DNA of 64,000 bases from Aliidiomarina minuta (GTDB lineage Bacteria; Pseudomonadota; Gammaproteobacteria; Enterobacterales; Alteromonadaceae), in contig NZ_PIPL01000002.1 of NCBI RefSeq assembly GCF_003987145.1, positions 186,001 through 250,000 of the forward strand. The letters run 5' to 3'. Position numbers and translations under genes: made by a program. The notes beneath the pieces were generated by a model. It saw only the letters and a list, made by a program, of their open reading frames with translations. It was not told the origin of the DNA and searched no databases. Positions 29,337-38,329 of the stretch are shown here, one piece after another. Within the stretch, counting starts at the first letter, position 1. Each line of letters starts with the position of its first letter.

Positions 29337-29726
29337 ATGAGCAACGTACCAAAAGAATTAAAGTATGCACCGAGTCACGAGTGGGTTCGTAATGAAGGCG
29401 ACGGCGTATTTACCGTAGGCATCAGTGAACATGCGCAGGAACTTCTGGGTGACATGGTTTTTGTTGAATTGCCGGAAGAAGGCGACACGGTTGCCCTGGG
29501 CGATGATTGCGCCGTAGCTGAATCGGTAAAGGCGGCTTCTGATATCTACGCGCCGCTGACCGGTGAAGTGGTAGCTATCAATGAAGATCTGGAAGACTCG
29601 CCGGAAATGGTTAACAACGACCCTTATGGCGACGGCTGGTTATTCAAAATTAAAGCGGAAGATGAAAGCGAACTGGCAAACCTGCTGGACGCTGAAGCTT
29701 ACAGCGCGTCGATTGAAGACGAGTAA
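29337..29726 (+). CDS. gcvH: Glycine cleavage system H protein
   Basis: Lipoylated carrier that shuttles the aminomethyl group between P, T and L proteins. 129 residues. The lipoyl lysine sits in AVAESVKAASDIYAPLTGEV, and the C-terminal PYGDGWLFKIK is typical. The start is the ATG before SNVPKELKY with AAGGA ahead; an upstream start would add a 15-residue leader. A terminator follows before gcvP. Confidence 0.96.
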   Translation: MSNVPKELKYAPSHEWVRNEGDGVFTVGISEHAQELLGDMVFVELPEEGDTVALGDDCAVAESVKAASDIYAPLTGEVVAINEDLEDSPEMVNNDPYGDGWLFKIKAEDESELANLLDAEAYSASIEDE

Positions 29727-29749
29727 TATGCAACTGCAGTAGCCGCAGG

Positions 29750-29772
29750 GCCCCGGTATTAACCGGGGCTTT
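29750..29772 (+). terminator. Hairpin between gcvH and gcvP
   Basis: Perfect 8-bp stem GCCCCGGT / ACCGGGGC with ATTA loop followed by TTTGTC. The T-run is weak, so it may attenuate rather than stop transcription, lowering gcvP relative to gcvTH. Confidence 0.65.
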
Positions 29773-29849
29773 GTCATTATTTAAGTTCTCGCTGATGAAC
29801 TTAAACGCCTCATTCAGGCGGTACATTTAGCTAATTACAGGTACCTTTC

Positions 29850-32729
29850 ATGAGCAGTAAAACCCTGGAACAATTCAAGCAAAACGACGAATTTGTGCAA
29901 CGCCACATCGGCCCCAGTGTAGAAGAGCAGGCAGTTATGCTGGAGGAACTGGGTGCGACGTCGCTGGAAGATATGACGTCACAAACAGTACCCAGCGCTA
30001 TTTTGCGCGACCCTTTCTTAAAGATTGGCGATGCCATGACGGAGCGCGATGCACTCAATAAATTGCGTGGAATTGCGAGCAAGAACCAGGTGTTTAAAAG
30101 CTACATAGGTGCCGGTTATTACGACACTCTGACGCCGAATGTCATTTTACGCAATGTCCTGGAAAACCCAGGCTGGTATACCGCCTACACGCCGTATCAA
30201 CCGGAAATTGCCCAGGGTCGCTTAGAAGCCATTCTGAACTTCCAGCAAATGACCATGGACCTAACGGGTCTGGATCTGGCCAGCGCCTCACTGCTGGACG
30301 AAGCCACTTCTGCCGCGGAAGCCATGGCCATGGCCAAACGGGTCAGCAAGTCGAAGTCCAATGCTTTCTTTGTTGCCAATAACGTATTTCCACAAACCAT
30401 CGACGTGGTGCGTGCCCGTGCTGACATGTTTGGTTTCGACATTATTATTGGTGACTGGCAGCAGGCTGCTGACCATGATGTCTTTGGTGCGCTGCTGCAA
30501 AGCCCGGCCGATAACGGTGAGATTCTAGATTTAACTGACACCATCGCTGCCGTGCAAAAACAAAAAGCCGTTGTAGCTGTAGCCAGCGACCTGATGAGCC
30601 TGGTCGCCACCAAATCACCCGGTGAAATGGGCGCTGATATGGTGTTCGGTTCGGCCCAGCGCTTTGGTGTGCCTATGGGTTACGGTGGTCCACACGCCGC
30701 TTTCTTTGCCACCCGCAGTAAATTTAAACGTGCGTTGCCAGGGCGTATCATTGGAGTGTCTAAAGACACCCGCGAAGCGCCGGCGCTGCGTATGGCCATG
30801 CAAACCCGCGAGCAGCATATACGCCGCGAAAAAGCTAACTCGAACATCTGTACCGCACAGGTACTGCTGGCCAATATGGCGTCTTTCTACGCGGTCTACC
30901 ATGGCCCGGAAGGCTTAAAAAATATCGCCGGGCGCATTCACCGCCTGACCGACATCCTGGCCGCCGGTCTGCGCAGCAAGAATGTCGAGATTTCTAACCA
31001 AAACTGGTTTGACACCCTGACCCTTAAAGTACGTTCGACCAAAAGCGATATCATTGAACGTGCACAGCAAGCCGAGCTGAACTTACGTCTGGATCACGAC
31101 GGCCACGTTGCCGTAAGCCTGGACGAAGCCAAAACTGCCGCCGATGTGGCGGTGTTGTTTGACGTTATTCTGGGTGAAGGTCATGGCCTGGAGGTGGATG
31201 CGCTGGACAAACAGGTACGTGATGCCGAAGCTACTATTCCAGAAGCACTGCAACGCACCAGCGAGTTTCTGACCCATGAAGTGTTCAACAGCTATCATTC
31301 AGAAACTGAAATGCTGCGTTACATCAAGCAGCTGGAAAACAAAGATTTAGCCCTGAACCACAGCATGATTTCACTGGGTTCCTGCACCATGAAACTAAAC
31401 GCCACCGCCGAGATGATTCCGGTGACCTGGCCTGAATTTAACTTACACCCCTTCTGCCCACCAGAGCAGGCACGTGGCTACGCGCAAATGATCGCCGGCC
31501 TTTCTGACTGGTTGCTGGAAATTACCGGTTATGACGCCCTTTCTATGCAGCCAAATTCAGGTGCCCAGGGCGAATACGCGGGTTTGATGGCGATTCAGAA
31601 GTACCATCAAAGCCATGGCGAAGGCCACCGCAATGTGTGCCTGATCCCAAGCTCAGCCCATGGTACTAACCCGGCATCGGCGCAAATGGCGAGCATGAAA
31701 GTCGTGGTCGTGGATTGCGATGAGAACGGCAACATCGACGTGGAAGACTTCCGCAAAAAAGCCAGTGAAGTGGCTGATAAGCTTTCCTGCGCCATGGTGA
31801 CGTACCCGTCTACCCACGGCGTCTATGAAGAGAAAATCAGTGAAGTGTGTGACATCGTGCATGAATTTGGTGGCCAGGTGTATATGGACGGTGCCAACAT
31901 GAACGCTCAGGTTGGGGTAACCTCGCCAGGCTTCATCGGCTCTGACGTATCGCACTTAAACCTGCACAAGACTTTTTGTATTCCACATGGTGGCGGCGGT
32001 CCGGGCATGGGCCCTATCGGTGTTAAAGAACACCTGGCGCCTTTCTTACCCGGCCATGTCATGATGGACGGCGAAGGCCTGACACCAGGCAACCACGCGG
32101 TTTCAGCCGCGCCTTATGGCAGTGCCAGTATTCTGCCGATTTCCTGGATGTACATTGCCATGATGGGCAGTGCCGGTTTACGTAAAGCCAGTGAAGTGGC
32201 CATTTTGAACGCCAACTATGTAGCGAAGAAACTGAGCGACCATTACCCGATTCTGTATACCGGCCGTAACGGTCGCGTCGCGCACGAGTGCATTATCGAC
32301 CTACGCCCGTTAAAAGACGCTTCAGGTTTGGCCGAAATTGATGTCGCTAAGCGCCTGCAGGACTATGGTTTCCATTCACCGACCATGTCCTTCCCGGTAG
32401 CCGGCACTTTGATGGTAGAGCCTACTGAGTCAGAAGCCAAAGCCGAGCTGGATCGTTTCATAGAAGCTATGATCAGCATCCGCGAAGAAGCGCGCAAGGT
32501 AGAAAAAGGCGAATGGCCAGCAGACAACAATCCGCTGGTAAACGCGCCGCACACCCTTGCCGATATGGTCGACAGCGACTGGAACCGCCCTTACGATCGC
32601 AAGCTAGCCGCGTACCCAGTACCCGCAGTAGCTGCCGATAAGTTCTGGCCCAGCGTCAACCGCATCGACGATGTTTACGGCGACCGTAACTTGATTTGTA
32701 GCTGCCCGGATATTGATAGTTATCGGTAA
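29850..32729 (+). CDS. gcvP: Glycine dehydrogenase (decarboxylating), P protein
   Basis: Pyridoxal-phosphate enzyme that decarboxylates glycine and loads the H-protein lipoyl arm. 959 residues as one chain (not split), the proteobacterial form. Landmarks: FVQRHIGPSVEEQAVMLEEL at the start, YTPYQPEIAQGRLEAILNFQ, the PLP lysine in HLNLHKTFCIPHGGGGPGMG, and PVAGTLMVEPTESE near the end. Separated from gcvH by a hairpin. A strong terminator follows at 32778. Confidence 0.97.
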   Translation: MSSKTLEQFKQNDEFVQRHIGPSVEEQAVMLEELGATSLEDMTSQTVPSAILRDPFLKIGDAMTERDALNKLRGIASKNQVFKSYIGAGYYDTLTPNVILRNVLENPGWYTAYTPYQPEIAQGRLEAILNFQQMTMDLTGLDLASASLLDEATSAAEAMAMAKRVSKSKSNAFFVANNVFPQTIDVVRARADMFGFDIIIGDWQQAADHDVFGALLQSPADNGEILDLTDTIAAVQKQKAVVAVASDLMSLVATKSPGEMGADMVFGSAQRFGVPMGYGGPHAAFFATRSKFKRALPGRIIGVSKDTREAPALRMAMQTREQHIRREKANSNICTAQVLLANMASFYAVYHGPEGLKNIAGRIHRLTDILAAGLRSKNVEISNQNWFDTLTLKVRSTKSDIIERAQQAELNLRLDHDGHVAVSLDEAKTAADVAVLFDVILGEGHGLEVDALDKQVRDAEATIPEALQRTSEFLTHEVFNSYHSETEMLRYIKQLENKDLALNHSMISLGSCTMKLNATAEMIPVTWPEFNLHPFCPPEQARGYAQMIAGLSDWLLEITGYDALSMQPNSGAQGEYAGLMAIQKYHQSHGEGHRNVCLIPSSAHGTNPASAQMASMKVVVVDCDENGNIDVEDFRKKASEVADKLSCAMVTYPSTHGVYEEKISEVCDIVHEFGGQVYMDGANMNAQVGVTSPGFIGSDVSHLNLHKTFCIPHGGGGPGMGPIGVKEHLAPFLPGHVMMDGEGLTPGNHAVSAAPYGSASILPISWMYIAMMGSAGLRKASEVAILNANYVAKKLSDHYPILYTGRNGRVAHECIIDLRPLKDASGLAEIDVAKRLQDYGFHSPTMSFPVAGTLMVEPTESEAKAELDRFIEAMISIREEARKVEKGEWPADNNPLVNAPHTLADMVDSDWNRPYDRKLAAYPVPAVAADKFWPSVNRIDDVYGDRNLICSCPDIDSYR

Positions 32730-32777
32730 GAGCTAAATTAAGTGTTTGTAGTTAATAAGATGCTTAATTGATAATCT

Positions 32778-32803
32778 AAGCCCACTTGATAGTGGGCTTT
32801 TTT
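32778..32803 (+). terminator. Rho-independent terminator after gcvP
   Basis: Perfect 9-bp stem AAGCCCACT / AGTGGGCTT, TGAT loop, then a T-run. Marks the right end of the conserved backbone block. Confidence 0.88.
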
Positions 32804-32897
32804 ATATGTCAGAACTAAGCTCTTAGCCAAAAGCGCCTTTTACAACACACTGTGTTATTGAGGCAGTAAGAGAAATAGAGCACTTCATATATTTGCC

Positions 32898-33380
32898 TTA
32901 CTCAATCCAACTTAGAGGTATCAGTGCTTCGTCTCCTCTCCATTTCTTATCTCTTACACATTCTTGGAACCAATCTTCATCGATATCAGCATGATCTGTC
33001 ACAATAACTTGGAAGCGACCTTCAAACTCATGCTGAATTAAATCATAAAGCCATCTGAACATTTTCTTGACTGCTCGTCTGTCTTCATCGACAGGAATCT
33101 CCTCAATATTTCCTGTGCTATCGATATCTGTTGGAAAATACACCTGTGTAGGTTGATCAAAGAACACGAAACTAGGAACAGGCCTCTTTCTTTTAATAAA
33201 CCATTTGGCTAAAGCCATATAAGTGACCAAATGATAGCCAACCCAGTTTTCACCGCTCCCCATCTGATAAAGAGGCACTTTACCATCCGGGGTGTCAGCA
33301 ACAACGGTCAGGCGTTTCAAATCTAGCTTAATCGGATGATTACTATGTTCCAATTGTAATTCCTGTGCCCATTTACTCAT
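32898..33380 (-). pseudogene. C-terminal remnant of a DUF3732 ATPase-like protein
   Basis: 160 residues matching, from memory, only the end of DUF3732 proteins (SMC/ABC-like ATPases of roughly 600 residues found in multi-gene defence-type loci). LTVVADTPDGKVPLYQMGSG and ENWVGYHLV form the signature-like part, FVFFDQPTQVYFP is the Walker-B-like DQP element and QVIVTDHADIDE the distal His loop. The Walker A and coiled coil are absent. In-frame codons continue upstream to a stop near 33405, exactly where the recombinase remnant begins, so this is a truncated relic joined to unrelated DNA. Confidence 0.7.
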
Positions 33381-33402
33381 ATCACTACATGACGCTTCTA
33401 TT

Positions 33403-33915
33403 ATGAGTTTCTACAGCGACTATTTGTGTGCTCCTAGAGGAAATAAACCTGCTTTACGAAATGATAACCCTTATGAAGATGGGCTAATCTCAGGCGCTGC
33501 AAAATCACGACTCGTTGAAATGTGCAGTGTCGACGAGCTTATAGCTCTCTTAGAGAGTTCTGATAGCGAGCGAGAGAGAGCGCTATTGCAGTTTATGTAT
33601 GACTCTGGGGTCCGTAGGAGTGAGGTTTGTAAAATTAACAGACAACAGTTTAAAGACTCACTGGATTTCGAACGTAGGTCCGTAATAATAGATGATCGGA
33701 CACTTCAAATTCCGGGGGTATACAAGCCATTTTACGTTGCAGGCGTTAAGGGACGAAGGCGGGAAACTAAGGAAAGAAACACAGTTGTAAGTGAAACTAG
33801 TTTGGTTAGAGTTAAACGATACCATTCCTCCCCTCTTTACCGGAAATCAATTAAAAAATACGGCAATAATGGCCCCGCCTTTTTAAACGCCGAAGGTAAT
33901 CCATATACACCATCA
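33403..33915 (+). pseudogene. Remnant of a tyrosine site-specific recombinase
   Basis: The frame contains one recognisable block: ALLQFMYDSGVRRSEVCKI, the box I region with the catalytic arginine of phage-type integrases, then a beta-sheet region (GVKGRRRETKERNTVVSE) with the usual lysine, and YTPSSISKL. The box II H-x-x-R and the catalytic tyrosine are missing, because the frame then runs into the antisense of a small minus-strand gene. The N-terminal arm-binding part is missing as well. It lacks the integron-integrase-specific insertion, so it is not evidence for intI. Confidence 0.6.
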
Positions 33916-34056
33916 TCAATTAGCAAGCTCCTCAGACTCAAACCCGCAAGCAAAGGCCTCATCTCGCAAGAACGCTGGGTTCGCCTCCCGACCCTTGATA
34001 GCATGAAAATATTTCGTCCCACCTTCTTCATCAGTAATTACAATCCAATAATTCAT
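33916..34056 (-). CDS. Small hypothetical protein
   Basis: 46 residues beginning MNYWIVITDEEGGTKYFHAI. No family recognised. It is the second gene of a pair: its ATG overlaps the stop of the upstream membrane gene as ATGA (34053-34056), a sign of translational coupling. It may be truncated at its 3' end by the junction with the recombinase remnant. Confidence 0.5.
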   Translation of the reverse strand: MNYWIVITDEEGGTKYFHAIKGREANPAFLRDEAFACGFESEELAN

Positions 34057-34295
34057 GACTTGTTACCCACCCATACAAAGAAAAGCAATAATAAACATAC
34101 CACGGCTAGGCCACCTGCAAACGGATGTGCATACAAGATCAATGCGTACAAACCCATTATTGCACCACCACCAATAACTGTAATTTTAAGCACCCAGACC
34201 ATAAAATCCTTTAAGGGCTCCCAGTTTTGCGAGTAAATACCTTGAAGAAGCCCTACTACAAAGAAAAAGACAAGTAAACCTATAAGGAGAGTCAT
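34053..34295 (-). CDS. Small three-helix membrane protein
   Basis: 80 residues, almost entirely hydrophobic: segments at about 3-20, 30-53 and 56-76, with a short polar loop SQNWEPLKDF. No family recognised. Translationally coupled (ATGA) to the 46-residue gene after it. An AGGG about 10 nt ahead of the ATG can serve as ribosome-binding site. Confidence 0.55.
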   Translation of the reverse strand: MTLLIGLLVFFFVVGLLQGIYSQNWEPLKDFMVWVLKITVIGGGAIMGLYALILYAHPFAGGLAVVCLLLLFFVWVGNKS

Positions 34296-34527
34296 AATCG
34301 TGCCCTGTGTTTGTGTGTGTTCATTATCATATAATAACGATTTTTAGGCAATAAAAACGCAGTTTCTAAGCTGCGCTTCGAGTGTTACTTTCATTTAGTC
34401 TATATTTATTTTCATTTAGAAACTCTTATATTTCGATTAAATCTTGAGCTGAGCGCTTTCTTATTAGTACAATAAAAGCTAATTACATCACACACAAACC
34501 GATCACCCAATCACAAGGCCCCCTATT

Positions 34528-34881
34528 ATGTCCAGAGAAACTGAAGATGGGCGCAAACCCGCTACCATACTTGACGGCGAAAACCACCCAGCAATTGAAG
34601 GAGCCACCTGGGCGGGATTAACTATGCCTTTTATATGGCTCCTTTTTAAAGGGCCTAGTGAAGGGTATATGTTTTATTACAACATTTGGGTGTGGTTCCC
34701 TTTTTTCATCTGGTTGTTTACAGCCTTCACCATTGGGTGCTTATCTAAGGGGAATTCAGAAAAAAAGGGGACTGTTGCACTTTATCTAGGAATGACTGTG
34801 TTAACTGTATTTTTCTGGACAACTCGTTTGATCGTAGGCAAAGAGGTAGACATGACCCCTCTCCTTTACATTTGGTCATAG
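34528..34881 (+). CDS. Hypothetical membrane protein
   Basis: 117 residues: a polar N-terminus (MSRETEDGRKPATILDGENH), then three hydrophobic segments (about 30-42, 50-72, 83-102), with an aromatic-rich middle (YYNIWVWFPFFIWLF). No family recognised. The 230-bp gap before it (34296-34527) holds only AT-rich DNA and a weak hairpin at about 34361 (CGCAG/CTGCG). Confidence 0.5.
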   Translation: MSRETEDGRKPATILDGENHPAIEGATWAGLTMPFIWLLFKGPSEGYMFYYNIWVWFPFFIWLFTAFTIGCLSKGNSEKKGTVALYLGMTVLTVFFWTTRLIVGKEVDMTPLLYIWS

Positions 34882-34923
34882 TGAATTTCCAAGCCATTTT
34901 CTTAACCATGGTATTTAACACTT

Positions 34924-35432
34924 ATGAGCGAATCAATAAACAAAGACCACCCCCTAGCTATTCATAACGGCAAAAAAATCATGCCTGAGTACAATCGTGA
35001 CCTTTTCATGCTGACTAGCAATTAGCGTTCACAGTCAGTGCTGAATCAATATATGAGCACCCCAATCCCAGCTACTCAAAGAAACAAACGCTTTGCCGTG
35101 CAAGAAAGAGGAAGAGGGGCGCTTATCATTGAGGATGATGGGCAAGTTCGGTATTTGCAGAAACGTTCTTCCTTAAAGATTCAAATTGAAGTTAAAGAGA
35201 TTAAAGGGTTCACCCAGGTACGTTTTCCCGATCTCTTAGATGAACTATGTGAAAAGGGGATCGGTTCCGCCCTACTGAACCTAAAAGTCCTCGCCGGGAA
35301 TATGACACGCAACTATGGGAAGATTATAACGCCCTGTCCATGTACAAAGCGGGTTGCGCCATGCAAGAGCACCTCTACAATAGAGAAGAACACAGCCCTT
35401 TACTAATCAAAGCAAGTCTCATTCCAAAGTAA
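34924..35432 (+). pseudogene. Frameshifted hypothetical gene
   Basis: A coding frame from the ATG at 35053 (MSTPIPATQRNKRFAVQERG) runs to about 35259 and then switches. In the ORF's own frame the product becomes low-quality, but one frame over it continues convincingly as DRFRPTEPKSPRREYD and then MYKAGCAMQEHLYNREEHSP, with a stop at 35430. The switch coincides with GGGG at 35256-35259; one lost G explains it. A 33-codon ORF (34924-35025) sits in the same frame just upstream, separated by a TAG, and may be a further broken part. Function unknown. Confidence 0.5.
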
Positions 35433-35544
35433 CCCGTTTTGTGTGAGTTAATGCAATAAAGCCTTCAAAAAACACACAAAATGAATCGCCACTGATTTGC
35501 TAGACACCTCGTAGCCATAGATAATGGCATATAAAGAGGTGCTT

Positions 35545-35823
35545 ATGACCAACAAACGATACCCCGACGAATTTAAAATCGAAGCAGTCCGCCAGATCAC
35601 CGACCGAGGTCATTCGGTTGCTGATGTTTCCAAGCGGCTGGATGTTTCAACTCACAGCCTTTATGCCTGGGTTAAGAAATTTGGCCCGGACGCTGAGGCA
35701 AATAAGAGCCGTAATGAAGAGCAGGCCGAGTTGAAGCGACTACGCAAAGAACTCCAGCGCGTCACAGAAGAGCGTGACATTCTAAAAAAAGCCGCGGCGT
35801 ACTTCGCGAAGCAGTCCGACTAA
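35545..35823 (+). CDS. IS3-family transposase OrfA
   Basis: 92 residues from the ATG giving MTNKRYPDEFKIEAV: an N-terminal HTH (ITDRGHSVADVSKRLDVSTH) and C-terminal leucine-zipper (ELKRLRKELQRVTEERDIL). A run of seven A at 35784-35790 (CTAAAAAAAGCC) is the usual -1 frameshift site that makes the OrfAB fusion. SD-like AGAGGTG lies just ahead. Confidence 0.85.
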   Translation: MTNKRYPDEFKIEAVRQITDRGHSVADVSKRLDVSTHSLYAWVKKFGPDAEANKSRNEEQAELKRLRKELQRVTEERDILKKAAAYFAKQSD

Positions 35824-36701
35824 GGTACGCCTTTATCAAAGAGCACAAGGACTGCTGGCCAGTACGTAAGCTGTGCCGACTTCTGGAAGTGAATCCGAGT
35901 GGGTTCTATGCGTGGGTCAAGAACCCTCGCTCAAAGCGCCAGAAGCGTGATACGCGTTAGGCAGGCCTGATCAAGCAGTTCTGGCTTGAATCAGGCGGCG
36001 TGTACGGCTATCGCAAAATATACAGCGATATGCGTGAATACGGTGAAAACATTGGGATTAACCGTGTTCATCGCCTGATGAAACTCAGCAAAATTAAGGC
36101 GCAGGTCGGCTATAACAAACCGCGTCATCAAGGAGGCGCTGTGCATGTTGTATCGCCGAATAAACTTAATCGAGAGTTCAGCACTGACAAGCCCGATCAG
36201 GCCTGGGTAACTGATGTCACGTACATCAGAACGCACGAAGGCTGGCTGTACCTGGCAGTGGTGGTCGACTTGTTCTCACGGCGCGTCATTGGTTGGTCAA
36301 TGCAACAGCGGATGACCAAAGAGCTTGTGTTAGACGCATTGCTGATGGCCGTGTGGCGACGAAACCCAAAAGAAACGGTTAGCGTCCACTCTGATCAGGG
36401 CAGCCAATATACTAGCCACGATTGGAGTACATTCCTTAAAAGTAACAACCTGGAAGGCAGCATGAGCCGTCGCGGCAACTGTCACGACAATGCCGTTGCT
36501 GAGAGCTTCTTCCAGCTGTTAAAGCGAGAGCGAATTAAACGAAAAGTGTACTCAAATCGGGATGATGCAAGGCGCGATATCTTTGATTACATCGAGATGT
36601 TTTACAACGTAAAACGCCGCCATGGTTTTAATGATCAGTTATCGCCAGTAGAGTATGAAAGACGATTTGAAAAAGCGGCTGCTGAGTGTCTAGTGAACTA
36701 G
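35820..36701 (+). pseudogene. IS3-family transposase OrfB with premature stop
   Basis: In the -1 frame from OrfA the sequence reads RYAFIKEHKDCWPVRKLCRL, then hits TAG at 35958-35960, and continues in the same frame as AGLIKQFWLESGGVYGYRKI. The DDE catalytic core after the stop is intact: DQAWVTDVTYIRT (D), VHSDQGSQYTS (D) and DNAVAESFFQLLKRE (E). Without suppression the full OrfAB cannot be made, so the copy is probably dead, although the fragment from 36000 could be translated alone. Confidence 0.85.
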
Positions 36702-36711
36702 TGGCGATTCA

Positions 36712-37283
36712 ATATCCAGGTTAATGTTGCGTTGTACAACGGGATCAGTGAAGGTGGTATTGAGTTGCTCACGGGCACCGACATTTTTTAGGTTGACCTT
36801 GTTGGGCGGCAAATTGTACTGGCTGGTGGTGTTTACGACATGGGCTTTCATCTCAGCGCCGTGGCGTACCAGGTTGGTTCGGCGACGCAGTAAGTCACGA
36901 GTTGCCCGCATATTGCGCGGATAGACATAGGCTAGTGGAAAGTTTCCACCGCGCATTAAGGCAGCAATTTTGAAGGAGTCCACGCGGTCATTTTTGGTTT
37001 TGCCGCCATGAATAGCCTTCATATATAAGGCGTGGCCGAGAATAAACTCAATATCATGGTCGTCGCAAAAGTCAGCGATCCAGTACCAACAGTGCATGCA
37101 CTCAACGCCGAGGACAAGATCATCTAGGTAAGGCGTGATAAGTTCAATCAACGCGTCTGGGTTAGCTGGAATCTCCTTATGCAGGAGCGTCTCACCTTGC
37201 TGACTGATGATGCAAACATAAAGGCTGCGGGCATGAAGATCGATTCCACAATAATGCTGATGGGTGCTATTGTAAAAATTCAT
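36712..37283 (-). pseudogene. Truncated IS110-family transposase
   Basis: About 190 residues of the N-terminal DEDD/RuvC-like domain. It has YCGIDLHARSLYVCII (first Asp), VECMHCWYW (Glu region) and KTKNDRVDSFKIAALMRGGN, where copy 2 has NDSVDSFKV. The C-terminal transposase_20 domain, including the catalytic serine, is absent because IS3 element A starts right after NLDI. Dead as an enzyme, but its right end could still be acted on by copy 2. Confidence 0.85.
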
Positions 37284-37363
37284 TGGGTCTCCCCTTTTTG
37301 GTTTCGTCGCCTTCCAGTTTAGCCAAGCTGGCTAGACTGGGGAGAAGGATCAATGAGTATCAA
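36712..37363 (-). mobile_element. IS110-family element, copy 1 (3' part of tnp lost)
   Basis: Near-identical to copy 2 (43698-44860) from the transposase start outwards to TGAGTATCAA at 37363, where similarity to copy 2 stops, giving the element's right end. The other end was removed at the IS3 element A boundary (36711). Confidence 0.85.
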
Positions 37364-37472
37364 ACGGCTGCACCGGACAAACTTTCGCTGTCACCTTTTG
37401 TGCAAAAACACGCACAAAAGCCGCCATCAAAAATTTGCTCGGTGAGCCGGGCGATATCTCAGGAGGTTAGAT
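37364..37472 (+). repeat. Right part of an attC site next to IS110 copy 1
   Basis: Ends in the core GTTAGAT (37466-37472, fits GTTRRRY) which overlaps the next gene's ATG. An internal palindrome CTTTTGTGC / GCACAAAAG supplies the variable central stem. The left core was lost at the IS side. Confidence 0.5.
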
Positions 37473-37929
37473 GGATAGCTGGTTTGTAACAAACTCAGTG
37501 CAGAAATGGCTTAAGGCGGTGGTGAGCATCGGGAATACGCTTATCGAAATGTCCGGGACACAGGCCGATATTCACCTCTCTAGTACCTATGAGCATTTCT
37601 TCGTTATCGCTGTTGGGAAGTCTCTTGAGTGGGGTGAAGAGCTCAATGGAATGGATGGCCAGAAATATCGGGAATTCTGCCACTATCGTGACCGCCTGCC
37701 GGAGGCTCGTTTGGTAAGGAATATGAGGGAACATGATGTTGCTTACCTGAAGGGTGACGGGAGGCGCCAGTCAGAGTTCGTAAAAGAACTAGATGTGAAT
37801 GGCGGCAGTATGAGCGCTTCCGTCGACGGCACCTCTACCATAGTATGTGACGAGGGTTATCTGATTGGTGGGCGACTCAATGTCAAGGAGGCTGTGCGGT
37901 CTGCTTCAGAGGCGTTGCAAAAGATATAA
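37471..37929 (+). CDS. Integron cassette protein with HEPN-like RNMREH motif
   Basis: 152-residue soluble protein; family not recognised. Residues 83-88 read R-N-M-R-E-H, and the surroundings (DRLPEARLVRNMREHDVAYL) look like the active helix of HEPN-domain proteins, whose motif is R-(N/D/H)-x3-H. HEPN proteins are often RNases in toxin or defence systems, so an RNase role is possible but only inferred. SD AGGAGGT sits 4 nt before the ATG, immediately after the attC core. Its own attC overlaps the stop codon. Confidence 0.6.
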   Translation: MDSWFVTNSVQKWLKAVVSIGNTLIEMSGTQADIHLSSTYEHFFVIAVGKSLEWGEELNGMDGQKYREFCHYRDRLPEARLVRNMREHDVAYLKGDGRRQSEFVKELDVNGGSMSASVDGTSTIVCDEGYLIGGRLNVKEAVRSASEALQKI

Positions 37930-37995
37930 CAATTTGCAGCACACGGATAAATTACTCGCTGCGCTCCTAATTTACCGGTGAGCAAGGCGTTAGGC
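37924..37995 (+). repeat. attC site 1
   Basis: Left core ATAACAA, right core GTTAGGC (37989-37995), and central complementary arms GGATAAATTA / TAATTTACC. About 72 bp, directly following the cassette gene stop. Confidence 0.8.
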
Positions 37996-38019
37996 GCAGA
38001 GCTTTAACTAGGAGAGTCG

Positions 38020-38325
38020 ATGAAGCACTTATGTTCTATTACTCTGATACTTCTAAGCTTGATGGCCTTGAGTGCGTGCAGTAAGGGTCCCGGGGACTTA
38101 GGGGGTACGTGGCGTTTGGAAGGCGTTGTTTCAATGACAATTGTGTACCGGCATAACGAAGAAGAAGCTATGGGTATCATAAGCAGGGTCTCATACAAAC
38201 ATCATGGGAATGATGTGTTAGTAAGTTATGAAAGTGGGATGGCGAAAGGCCACACAATCCGATTAACTAGGGTCGACCAGAATACGTATCGCTCGGAAAT
38301 CGGCACACTGAAGAGAGTGCGTTAA
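38020..38325 (+). CDS. Cassette lipoprotein, copy 1
   Basis: 101 residues with a clear lipoprotein signal: MKHLCSITLILLSLMALSACS (lipobox L-S-A-C at about 17-20). The mature part has GTWRLEGVVSMTIVYRH and a beta-rich remainder ending TYRSEIGTLKRVR. The pattern suggests a small lipocalin-like or DUF-type strand protein; no function known. A second copy at 40417 differs at only three residues. SD TAGGAGAG precedes the ATG. Confidence 0.75.
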   Translation: MKHLCSITLILLSLMALSACSKGPGDLGGTWRLEGVVSMTIVYRHNEEEAMGIISRVSYKHHGNDVLVSYESGMAKGHTIRLTRVDQNTYRSEIGTLKRVR

Positions 38326-38329
38326 TGCA

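Larger units (their letters stand above)
35482..36711. mobile_element. IS3-family insertion sequence A (inactivated)
   Basis: 1230 bp with imperfect terminal repeats of about 26 bp: TGAATCGCCACT at 35482 and its complement ending at 36711, with a further shared CTAGACAC. It carries orfA and a frameshift-linked orfB with an in-frame stop. No target duplication is visible, and the left flank does not continue the IS110 sequence found on the right. A deletion or rearrangement followed insertion. Confidence 0.88.

Noticed and set aside
33403..34236. Long ORF that could be taken as the integron integrase
   Set aside because: Only the box I arginine region is present; box II and the catalytic tyrosine are absent, and the last 95 codons are the antisense of a small minus-strand gene. 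The integron-specific insertion is not seen.
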